Source: Clarkia xantiana subsp. parviflora (taxonomy: Eukaryota; Streptophyta; Magnoliopsida; Myrtales; Onagraceae). From it: a stretch of DNA of 64,000 nt. Within the stretch, counting starts at the first letter, position 1, and each line of letters opens with the position of its first letter. Where the stretch lies: assembly GCA_036873135.1 (NCBI GenBank), contig JAPTYO010000005.1:15044166-15108165 (forward strand), written 5' to 3'. The position numbers and the translations under genes are program-made. Below are positions 24,027-32,759 of this stretch, in pieces. Under the pieces are notes generated by a model. The model searched no databases, was not told the DNA's origin, and saw only the letters and a list, made by a program, of their open reading frames with translations.

Positions 24027-27000
24027 ATGCCTTCTACTCGATCGATGGCGGCTGGCAAGTACAGAAGACAGGGACAATCCGGTGGTTCCCGTCACCCCGC
24101 TGCAACAAATCTGGATTCAGTACCAGAACAGGAGGAAAACCAGAACCACCCCCCGGCTGAGCTCTCCCAGACAGGGGGGCACAATGGAGATCCCGAAGAT
24201 ATTGCTCCTCAGCACCAGGGCAATAGGGGGCAGGAGGCTCCCCCAGCGACAGACTTGACAAGGGTCGTGGCAGAAGCCATGCCCATGTTCCTGGCAGCCG
24301 TGGAGGCTCTCTTGGATCGGAGAGAAGCTGCGAGGAGGCAAGAGGAGATGCCCCCGTTGGAAGAAGTGGCCCCACCAACAGAGGGTCGGAACGCACAGGA
24401 AGCCCCGCCCCGAGGCCAGGACAGAAGTAGGGCATGCGGCCAGCCGGAGAGGTTCGTGGTTGATGGGCCAGGACCAGTACAGCACAGGACCATTCCCCTG
24501 AATGGTCCCATCACTCCTGACCAGGTGGTAAAGATCGTGAGCATCTGCATGGGAGAGCAGAAGCCGCTGGTGTCGGAGCTAAGGGATCGATCCACTCATC
24601 CCTTCGTCCCCCGACTCATCGACACCCTAGCCCCGCCTGGGCTAGGCATCCCCACGATAAAGGAGTACGATGGCGAAGGATATCCGGTTCGCCATGTCCA
24701 GAAACACCTCATGGCGTGTCTGGGAAGAGCCCCGAGTGAAGACATAGTGTGTACGCTGTTCCCGAACACACCTGGAGAAAGAGCCCTGACCTGGTTCTTC
24801 AGTCTGCCCCCAGGCTACATCACTTGCTGGGCAGATATGCACGACCGATTCATTCAGCAGTACCAGGGTCGGAGACGTTTATTGAAGAGCGTGAGGTCCC
24901 TAACCCAGGTGGTGCAGAGGCCCGACGAATCGCTGGCGCACTATTACCAGCGGTACACTGCCAGTGTGGCGGAGATCGATGAAGAGATCTCAGAAGGTGA
25001 GACCATCCGTACCTTCATTCGGAACTTAACGGCCCCCTATGGTTCCGACCTGATGCACAGCGTGGCTGAGAAAGCTGTGTGGAATATGGAAGCACTACAG
25101 AAGAGGGTGAAACGACAAATCGATGTCCAGGAGTCGAAGATAGCCGCAGGAGAGTTGGAGCCCCCAAAGTCAAACAAAGGGAAGCAGTCGGTTAAACCTT
25201 CTGACGATCGCAAATCAAAAGGTAAACCCGACAGTAGTAGGAATCGAGGCCGCCCGGATCGGAGGGATGATAGGCGCTCTTCAAGGAAAGATAAGCGGGA
25301 GGAGCTCGACATTCCTCTCAACTGTTCCATGGCGGAAGTACTGACGGTCATGGAACGAAAGGGTATCTCTCGGTACCCCCCAAAGAAGGATGGAGAATTC
25401 TTGGGATCTCGCACGGATCGCTACTGCCGATTTCATCGCGCAAATTGTCACGACACCAATCACTGTCGGGAACTAAAGAAGGAGATCGAAAAGCTGATCC
25501 AGAAGGGGAAGCTCAAAGAATTTGTCGGGGATAAGCGGTGTCGATCCCGCTCTCGGTCCCGATCGCGGTCCCGCTCCCGATCCCGATCGCGGTCCCGCTC
25601 CCGATCCCGCGATCGGTCCCCAAAGAAGAAGAGAACCGATCCAGAGTCATCCGGTGCTCGCAAGGAGAGACGGGGCACTATCAATGTGATTCATGGAGGG
25701 TTTGCTGCTGGAGGTGATACCTCATCCGCCCGAGAGGTCTATGCCTCTAGAATCCCTACGGCGGTGGTGCTAGGTAAGAGGTCCCGATCTTGGACCTTGA
25801 AAGAAGAGATGGCAATCTCCTTCTCGTCGGAAGACCTCATAGGCGTGGAGACTCCGCACGACGATGCCTTGGTGGTAACCTTGGATGTAGATGGGTTTGA
25901 GATGAAGAGAATTCTAATCGACGGAGGGAGCTCCTCCGACATTCTATTCATGGACGCGCTGGAGGCTATGGGGAAAACAAAGAAAGATCTGAAGGAGGCA
26001 AACGTCCCGATGGTCGGGTTCTCTGGCTCAACCTCCTATCTGTTAGGAGTAATCACCTTACCAGTGGAGTTTGGTAGCGGGTGGAAATCAGAAAGGAGGA
26101 ACGTGGAATTTGTCGTGGTTGATTCCGCGGGGACCTACAACGCGATTATCAGGAGAACCACTATTAATCCCCTGATGGCGGTTGCCTCGACTGTGCACCA
26201 GAAGATGAAGTTCCCGACCGACCACGGAGTCGGAGAGGTCAAGGGCGACCAGGTGGCTTCCCGAAAATGCTATGTTAATGCCACCCAGAGGAGGAGGCGA
26301 GAGGCCATGACTGTCCTCCAGACAGACACAGATCCCAGAGAAGAGTTCGGGCGTCCCGCCCCCGTAGAAGATCTGAAAGAAGTCGAGATCGACGGACCCC
26401 AGAGGAAGGTGAAAATCGGGTCTGCCCTGACTGAAGAGACAGCCCAGAAATTAATTGAATTATTGAAGGAGTTCAAGGAGCTGTTTGCCTGGTCCCCCAG
26501 CGATATGCCAGGAATCAGCCCCGATGTGATCGTACACGAGCTGAAGATAGACCCCGCGATCAAGCCTATCACACAGAAAAGGCGTCCGATGGGCACGGAC
26601 AAGAAGATCGCGATCCAGCAGGAGGTGGGCAGGTTGCTCGATGCTGGGTTCATTAAGGAGCTCCGATTCCAGACTTGGGTTGCCAACCCAGTGCTGGTGA
26701 AGAAGACTAACGGGAAATGGCGAATGTGTGTGGACTTCCGCGACTTGAACAAGGCTTGCCCAAAGGACTGCTATCCACTCCCGAGGATTGACCAGCTGGT
26801 GGATGCCACGTCGGGACATGAGCTGTTAAGTTTCATGGATGCGTATTCAGGCTACAACCAGATCAAGATGGCCAAGGAAGACGCTCCCCATACAGCGTTC
26901 TACGCAGACAGTGACATCTATCACTACGATGTCATGCCTTTCGGGTTGATCAATGCTGGGGCCACCTACCAACGGATGGTGAATAAACTGTTTGGAGATA

Positions 27001-29657
27001 TGCTGGGAGAAACCATGGAAGCTTATGTGGATGATATGCTGGTGAAGTCCCGACAAGCCGAGGATTATGTGCACAACCTAACCATGGCATTTGAGCGGAT
27101 GAGGCTCCATCAAGTTCGCTTGAACCCGACGAAATGCGCCTTCGGAGTCCACTCAGGGAAGTTTTTGGGCTTCATGGTGAGCCAAGGAGGAATTGAAGTG
27201 AATCCTGAGAAGCTGAGGGCAATCGAGGAGATGCAGTCTCCGATAAACCATCGGGAGGTACAAGTGCTGAATGGCCGACTAGCTGCAATGAATCGCTTCT
27301 TGTCCAAAGCCAGCGACCGATCAATGTCGTTTTTTGAAGTCTTGAGGGCCAACAAAAAATTCGAGTGGACCGCCAAATATGAAGAGGCGTTCCAAGCACT
27401 CAAGCAGCACCTTCGCACCCTCCCGCCGTTGGCGAAACCGGTTCCAGGCGAGCCGCTCTACCTTTATTTGGTTGTTTCTGAATTTGCCATTAGCTCCGTG
27501 TTAGTAAAAATTGTCGAGGGTAATCAAGTCCCCGTCTATTATGTAAGCAAGGCGTTTTCCAAGTCTGAATTAAACTATCCCGCCGTTGAGAAGTACCTCT
27601 TTGTGTTGATTATTACTGCTCGGAAGCTAAGGCCTTATTTCCACGCACACGAGATTATTGTGCTGACGAACCAGCCTTTGAAGCATTTCTTGAACCGACC
27701 GGATGCGTCGGGAAGATTAGTGAAATGGGCAGTAGAGCTTAGCGAGTTTCGAATACACTTTGCTCCAAGAACGTCAATTAAGGGCCAGGCGTTGGCGGAT
27801 TTTATAGCAGAATCTACAGCCCCCGATCTAGAAGAAGCGGGCCCTGTAGAGGGGGCAACCATGGAGGTCCCGATAGAAGAACAACCAGAGAGGGCAGAGC
27901 AATCAGAACAGCCAAACGAGAAAAATACCTGGGAAATGTACACGGATAGCTCCTCGAGTTCGGACGGATCAGGAGCAGGCTTTTTGTTGATACCACCGGG
28001 GGGAGGTGAGCCGCTCCGATACGCCTTGGCTTTAACATTCAAGGCCACAAACAATGAAGCGGAGTATGAAGCTCTTATCACGGGCCTGAAAATTGCTAAA
28101 GGCACTGGAATCGATCACTTGAGAGTGAAGTGCGACGCAGCGTTAATCGTGAACCAGGTTCAAGGGCGATACGAAGCAAGGAGTCCGATAATGAAAAAGT
28201 ATCTGCGAGAGGTACAAGCCCTGAAAGAGAGCTTCAAAAGCTTCGATATCGAGGCTATTCCAAGGGAGGAAAATGTAGAGGCAGATGCCTTGAGCAAATT
28301 TGCCTTGGGGGCACCCTTGGAAGAAAATCGGAAGGTGCACTTCTTGGAGAAGGTGATCTTATCAAACATCGACCCAACACAGGTGTGCGCCATTGAAGCA
28401 AGATCGGAGGAAGAGCCAACCTGGATGACCCCGATAGTCGCGTACCTGACTACGGGGGCAGTCCCCGATGATCAAGTGGCAGCGGACAGGATACATCGGA
28501 TCGCGGCCAATTATGTGATGCTGGACAATCAGCTATACAAGAAGGGCTGGTTCTCGACTCCGTACTTGAAGTGTGTAGCAGAACCCGACACCAGTCGAAT
28601 CCTGAAGGAAATGCATGAAGGGGTCGCGGCTTTTCACGAAGGGGCCCGATCCATTATGAGGAAGGTGTTGAACTTAGGCTACTATTGGCCCACGATGAAC
28701 CAAGAAGCAACGGCGTTGGTCCGATCCTGCGACGCGTGCCAGAGGTACGCCCCGAGTATCGTGGCTCCGGCCGCTAATCTGACATCCATCAAGAGCGCGT
28801 GGCCCTTCGCGCAGTGGGGCATCGACTTGGTGGGACCTCTTCCACAAGCACAAGGACAATGTAAGTATTTACTTGTAGCTATCGATTATTTTTCAAAATG
28901 GATAGAGGCAAAGGCGTTGGCCAGAACAACAGGGAACCAGATCGTCAAGTTCCTCCAGACCCATATTGTGTCTAGATATGGGATTCCTAAGGTGGTAATC
29001 AGCGACAATGTTCCACCGTTTAACGGCTCTCAGGTGAGGGAGTATCTGGAGGAGTTGAACATCGAGCATCGGACTGCTTCTGTACGTCATGCTCAGACTA
29101 ATGGCCAGGTAGAATCAGCCAACAAAATTGTGATGGATGGCCTAAAGAAGAGGGTCTATGCCTTGAAGGGCAAGTGGCTGAACGAACTGGAAAACGTGCT
29201 TTGGGCTGTTAGAACGACACCCAAACGATCAACAGGGGAGACTCCGTTTGGCCTCGTTTATGGCACTGAAGCTGTCGCCCCCGTAGAGGTAGCTGTGGCG
29301 TCCCATCGGATGAGATATTACGAGCCCCTGACGAACGATGAAGTGAGACGTCTGGACTTGGACTTACTCGAAGAGAAGAGGCGGGAAGCCGATGAAGTCC
29401 AAGCTCGAATGCGATTGGCGACGGCCAGGTACTACAATCGGCGAGTGAAGTCCCGACAGTTCTTCTTCGGGGAGCTGGTTTGGCGTCGCAACGAGTTCAC
29501 CCTTTTGGATCGAATCAACAAGATGTCACCAAAATGGGAAGGACCTTATAAGGTCGTGGGGATGCCAGCTCCAAATGCGTACAAATTGGAAGACCTCGAT
29601 GGCAGAACGTTAAAGCATTCTTTTAGTGGCGAACACTTGAAGAAACACCATGCTTGA
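24027..29657 (+). CDS. gag-pol polyprotein of element B, uninterrupted (1876 aa)
   Basis: The frame is open from within the LTR, but ATG 24027 is the first start after the primer site and matches the MASTRSM-type start of element D. Visible parts: capsid-like region (about residues 150-340); variant knuckle C467-X2-H-X4-H-X4-C480; RS-rich tract (about 504-531); protease with D632 in LIDGGSSSD; reverse transcriptase with YVDD at 1000-1003; a first RNase H-like stretch (about 1140-1225); a second RNase H with MYTD at 1304-1307; and integrase with H1530, H1537, C1568, C1571 and the D1600-D1660-E1696 triad (35 residues between the last two). The second RNase H is the mark of the Tat lineage. gag and pol are in one frame with no slip site. 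It would copy the element RNA in a cytoplasmic particle and insert the DNA in the nucleus. Whether it is expressed cannot be seen. Confidence 0.95.
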   Translation: MPSTRSMAAGKYRRQGQSGGSRHPAATNLDSVPEQEENQNHPPAELSQTGGHNGDPEDIAPQHQGNRGQEAPPATDLTRVVAEAMPMFLAAVEALLDRREAARRQEEMPPLEEVAPPTEGRNAQEAPPRGQDRSRACGQPERFVVDGPGPVQHRTIPLNGPITPDQVVKIVSICMGEQKPLVSELRDRSTHPFVPRLIDTLAPPGLGIPTIKEYDGEGYPVRHVQKHLMACLGRAPSEDIVCTLFPNTPGERALTWFFSLPPGYITCWADMHDRFIQQYQGRRRLLKSVRSLTQVVQRPDESLAHYYQRYTASVAEIDEEISEGETIRTFIRNLTAPYGSDLMHSVAEKAVWNMEALQKRVKRQIDVQESKIAAGELEPPKSNKGKQSVKPSDDRKSKGKPDSSRNRGRPDRRDDRRSSRKDKREELDIPLNCSMAEVLTVMERKGISRYPPKKDGEFLGSRTDRYCRFHRANCHDTNHCRELKKEIEKLIQKGKLKEFVGDKRCRSRSRSRSRSRSRSRSRSRSRSRDRSPKKKRTDPESSGARKERRGTINVIHGGFAAGGDTSSAREVYASRIPTAVVLGKRSRSWTLKEEMAISFSSEDLIGVETPHDDALVVTLDVDGFEMKRILIDGGSSSDILFMDALEAMGKTKKDLKEANVPMVGFSGSTSYLLGVITLPVEFGSGWKSERRNVEFVVVDSAGTYNAIIRRTTINPLMAVASTVHQKMKFPTDHGVGEVKGDQVASRKCYVNATQRRRREAMTVLQTDTDPREEFGRPAPVEDLKEVEIDGPQRKVKIGSALTEETAQKLIELLKEFKELFAWSPSDMPGISPDVIVHELKIDPAIKPITQKRRPMGTDKKIAIQQEVGRLLDAGFIKELRFQTWVANPVLVKKTNGKWRMCVDFRDLNKACPKDCYPLPRIDQLVDATSGHELLSFMDAYSGYNQIKMAKEDAPHTAFYADSDIYHYDVMPFGLINAGATYQRMVNKLFGDMLGETMEAYVDDMLVKSRQAEDYVHNLTMAFERMRLHQVRLNPTKCAFGVHSGKFLGFMVSQGGIEVNPEKLRAIEEMQSPINHREVQVLNGRLAAMNRFLSKASDRSMSFFEVLRANKKFEWTAKYEEAFQALKQHLRTLPPLAKPVPGEPLYLYLVVSEFAISSVLVKIVEGNQVPVYYVSKAFSKSELNYPAVEKYLFVLIITARKLRPYFHAHEIIVLTNQPLKHFLNRPDASGRLVKWAVELSEFRIHFAPRTSIKGQALADFIAESTAPDLEEAGPVEGATMEVPIEEQPERAEQSEQPNEKNTWEMYTDSSSSSDGSGAGFLLIPPGGGEPLRYALALTFKATNNEAEYEALITGLKIAKGTGIDHLRVKCDAALIVNQVQGRYEARSPIMKKYLREVQALKESFKSFDIEAIPREENVEADALSKFALGAPLEENRKVHFLEKVILSNIDPTQVCAIEARSEEEPTWMTPIVAYLTTGAVPDDQVAADRIHRIAANYVMLDNQLYKKGWFSTPYLKCVAEPDTSRILKEMHEGVAAFHEGARSIMRKVLNLGYYWPTMNQEATALVRSCDACQRYAPSIVAPAANLTSIKSAWPFAQWGIDLVGPLPQAQGQCKYLLVAIDYFSKWIEAKALARTTGNQIVKFLQTHIVSRYGIPKVVISDNVPPFNGSQVREYLEELNIEHRTASVRHAQTNGQVESANKIVMDGLKKRVYALKGKWLNELENVLWAVRTTPKRSTGETPFGLVYGTEAVAPVEVAVASHRMRYYEPLTNDEVRRLDLDLLEEKRREADEVQARMRLATARYYNRRVKSRQFFFGELVWRRNEFTLLDRINKMSPKWEGPYKVVGMPAPNAYKLEDLDGRTLKHSFSGEHLKKHHA

Positions 29658-30960
29658 AGAAAGTCGCCTTAAGTGGTGCCCGATAAAGTCGCCTTAAGTG
29701 GTGCCCGATAAAGTCGCCTTAAGTGGTGCCCGATGTAAAATTGCCTTAAGTGGTGTATGTTGTTTATCATTTAATTCGATGTAAGCCAATTTTGTGCCGT
29801 CAATAAATAAAGAGGTTGCTTCCAATAAGAGTTGTCCTTAGATTTATGCTAAGTGTCAAAGTCGCCTTGAGTGGTGCACGAGAAAAGTCGCCTTCAGTGG
29901 TGCACGAGAAAAGTCGCCTTCAGTGGTGCACGAGAAAAGTCGCCTTCAGTGGTGCACGAGAAAAGTCGCCTTCAGTGGTGCACGAGAAAAGTCGCCTTCA
30001 GTGGTGCACGAGAAAAGTCGCATTCAGTGGTGCACGAGAAAAGTCGCCTTCAGTGGTGCACGAGAAAAGTCGCCTTCAGTGGTGCACGAGAAAAGTCGCC
30101 TTGAGTGGTGCACGAGAAAAGTCGTCTTAAGTGATGCATGGGGCTAAGTCGCCTTAAGTGGTGCACGATCTTTAGATTTATTCTAAGTATCAAAAAGTCG
30201 CCCTAAGTGGTGCATAATATAAAGTCGCCTTGAGTGGTGCACGATACTAAGTCGCCTTCAGTGGTGCACGATATTAAGTCGCCTAAAGTGGCGCAGGTTG
30301 AAAAGCCGCCTTAAGTGGTGCACGATGTAAAGTCGCCTTCAGTGGTGCACGATATTAAGTCGCCTTAAGTGGCGCAAGTTGAAAAGTCGCCTTAAGTGGT
30401 CCACGATATTAAGTCGCCTTCAGTGGTGCACGATATTAAGTCGCCTTAAGTGGCGCAAGTTGAAAAGTCGCCTTAAGTGGTGCACGATGTAAAGTCCCCT
30501 TAAGTGGTGCACGATGTAAAGTCGCCTTCAGTGGTGCACGATATTAAGTCGCCTTAAGTGGCGCAAGTTGAAAAGTCGCCTTAAGTGGTCCACGATATTA
30601 AGTCGCCTTCAGTGGTGCACGATATTAAGTCGCCTTAAGTGGCGCAAGTTGAAAAGTCGCCTTAAGTGGTGCACGATGTAAAGTCGCCTTAAGTGGTGCA
30701 CGATGTAAAGTCGCCTTCAGTGGTGCACGATATTAAGTCGCCTTAAGTGGCGCAAGTTGAAAAGTCGCCTTAAGTGCTGCACGATGTAAAGTCGCCTTCA
30801 GTGGTGCACGATATTAAGTCGCCTTAGGTAGCGCAAGTTGAAAAAGTCGTCTTAAGTGATGCGCGACTCTTGGATTTATTCTAAGTATTGAAAAGTCGCC
30901 TTAAGTGGTGCATGATGGTAAGTCACCTTAAGTGGTGCAAGTTAGTAAATCGTCTTAAGT
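29658..30960. repeat. 26-bp tandem array in the 3' region of element B
   Basis: About 50 units around AAAGTCGCCTTAAGTGGTGC with spacers ACGAT, ACGAGA or AAGTTG. At 29862-30120 ten nearly identical GTCGCCTTCAGTGGTGCACG-AGAAAA units lie head to tail. From 30250 to 30850 three-unit (about 78 bp) higher-order blocks recur. Apparent long frames (VHEKSRLQWCTRKV type) are only the repeat read through. Confidence 0.93.
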
Positions 30961-31135
30961 GATGTATGAGAATATCTTAAGTATCAGGGTTTCGACTTGA
31001 GAAAGTATAATAAAGCCACTGGGAGAGGTGCAATGAAAGAATCAGAACTGAGAAAGTCTGATATTAATAGGGCTCGAAGGCCCGATGATTACAAAAGGAG
31101 GAGAATACAAAGATTCTAGCGATAAGCAGTTAGGC

Positions 31136-31537
31136 CTAATCCTTGCTAGCGGCATCAACGGGAACAGGGTCCGCAAGGTCTAGGGCAGAAGGCTCCACAG
31201 GGTCAGCCGTTGGAGGATTGGCTATCGGGGTCATGGGATCGAGGAGTTTCCGAAGAAGAAGTAGCTCCTCTTCACTCTGAACTCGTGGTATGCATTTCCG
31301 GCCTTGAGCATCGGCTTCTCTGGTGGAAATGATAAATCCTTCCCGGAGAGCTTCATCATAAGCAGTGCTGAAAATTTCGTTCAGAACATAGTCGAAGTTG
31401 AAAGGCTTCCTTCCCTCGAAACCAGATCCACTGTCTGAAATCAGCCATTGAAAGGGACGTTAGGTTTTTCCGGAAAACTACAATCAAACTAAGCAAAGAT
31501 GAAGGCGAACAATAGAGAGGAAACCCTTACCTGACAT
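31136..31537 (-). CDS. short antisense gene of element B (about 101 aa)
   Basis: On the - strand, a 7-bp first exon (ATGTCAG, 31531-31537) with donor GTAAGG joins across a 96-bp intron (acceptor TTTCAG) to exon 31136-31434, which ends in TAG. The frame stays open: SGSGFEGRKPFNFDYVLNEI, then TAYDEALREG. The N-terminal part matches the start of the antisense gene of A (PFTFELAVNEISEASYEVAL). The tail (VEPSALDLADPVPVDAASKD) resembles the end of A's (AEPSAQVPPNPAPSDAA). The middle, including the conserved FPYC-to-FRCFY-type domain and the coiled coil, is missing. So B keeps both ends of the gene in frame. A TATA box lies upstream. Function unknown. Confidence 0.68.
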
Positions 31538-31668
31538 GATAATTGGAGGCTGGAAGAATGAACCTGACATTGCCAGAAAAATGGCCGAAGAAACACTAAG
31601 GTCTCAAGAGTTGCAGTAAGCTTTCGAAAATTTGTAGATGATAAGAGGAAACTGTACCCTGGGTGAGG

Positions 31669-31678
31669 TTTTTATAGG
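31669..31678 (-). promoter_or_regulatory. antisense TATA box in element B
   Basis: CCTATAAAAA on the - strand, 132 bp before the ATG at 31537, with a plausible leader between. It would drive transcription against the LTR promoter. Confidence 0.6.
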
Positions 31679-32057
31679 CGAAGAGGACAGTCGAAGGGGC
31701 GCTTTAATCTGAACCGTCAAAGTTAAAGCGTTCTAATCAGGACCGTTGAGATGAAACGTGCGGGATGGTAGCAGGTGCAATGATGAGATAGCCTGAAAAG
31801 CACTTTTCAGAAAAAGCAGACACAGAGAATCAGGCACGGGTACTGATGACGTCACTTCATTATCTACTGCATTGGATGACTGGGGAATCGAATAGTTCCC
31901 TCAAATTTGGCAGTTATCCACAAGGCATCGAGGAAACGTGAAGGAGAAGACTAGTATTGAGTGACTATGCCAAGGGAAAGATCCCCGATTCCAATGACGG
32001 GAGGTCGGGAGTTGAAAGACACGACGAACTAAAAGTCCCTCATATCTTGGGGGCAAA
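31679..32057. other. spacer between the antisense promoter and the 3' LTR of B
   Basis: No gene. Contains an AAACG/CCGTTGAGA-rich part also found upstream of A's antisense gene. Ends in the polypurine-like CTTGGGGGCAAA. Confidence 0.5.
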
Positions 32058-32754
32058 TGATGGGTTCGATTACAGCCGTCAGGCCCTTTAACGGGGAGGA
32101 AACGACAAACAGGCCCACCAGGCCCAAAATGAAGGTCAAGATGACCTAGGAGAGGGGTCCCGACGAAGGGAGTCCAGACAAGGCGAGGTCCCGACAGAGT
32201 CGGTCCCGACAGTGGAGCTGGAAGCTCCCGATGAGAAGCCTTTAAGTAGGCCCCGATGATGAATCCTTGAGAATGATAGGCCCTGTCACGATGACGAGGG
32301 GCCCCGAGCGGTGACACAACGAGATAACTCTGGAGTCCCCGACGGGAGTCGGGACTCGATTATCAGAGGATAAGGCCAAGATATGCGGGGCGTGGCCGAG
32401 ATACGCGGAACGTGGTTAAGATACACGGAGCGTGGCCGAGATACGCGGGGCATGGCTGAGATACGCGAGATCACATCCGAGATACGCGGGATACGGGCTA
32501 ACCACCCCTAACGGTTCACCAAGTACCTGAGGCGTCTCTTCGCCTATAAAAGGGCAAGAGGTCACCTCAGAACATTTACGTTGGATTGAATACACTTTGA
32601 GATTACTGCTTGTCAGTCATACGAGATACTCATTTAAGCATCGGAGAGGGATTTAGGGTCACCGCCCGGTCTATCCCCTCTTGCAGGATTGCGTGGAGCA
32701 AAGGAGCTAGGATTGCCGTCAAAGTCCGTACCGGAGTTCCACCGTGATCCAACA
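32058..32754 (+). repeat. 3' LTR of element B
   Basis: 697 bp, 11 differences from the 5' LTR by eye. No indels seen. Confidence 0.94.
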
Positions 32755-32759
32755 AGCAG
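32755..32759. repeat. right target-site duplication of element B
   Basis: AGCAG, identical to 23289-23293. Confidence 0.9.

Larger units (their letters stand above)
23294..32754 (+). mobile_element. Tat-lineage Ty3/gypsy LTR retrotransposon B, nested in A
   Basis: Two 697-bp LTRs (23294-23990 and 32058-32754) differ at 11 positions by my count (98.4%). AGCAG flanks both ends (23289-23293 and 32755-32759). Primer-binding site, full-length gag-pol, a long tandem array, a short spliced antisense gene and a purine-rich GGGGGCAAA before the 3' LTR are all present. All parts needed for movement can be seen. Confidence 0.95.

Noticed and set aside
29816..30147. Several overlapping open frames rich in VHEKSRLQWCTRKV
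   Set aside because: They are the 26-bp array read in three frames; no independent coding signal.
29658..30960. CRISPR-like regular repeats
   Set aside because: Units abut or differ only slightly between copies. There are no unique spacers, and the context is a plant retroelement.
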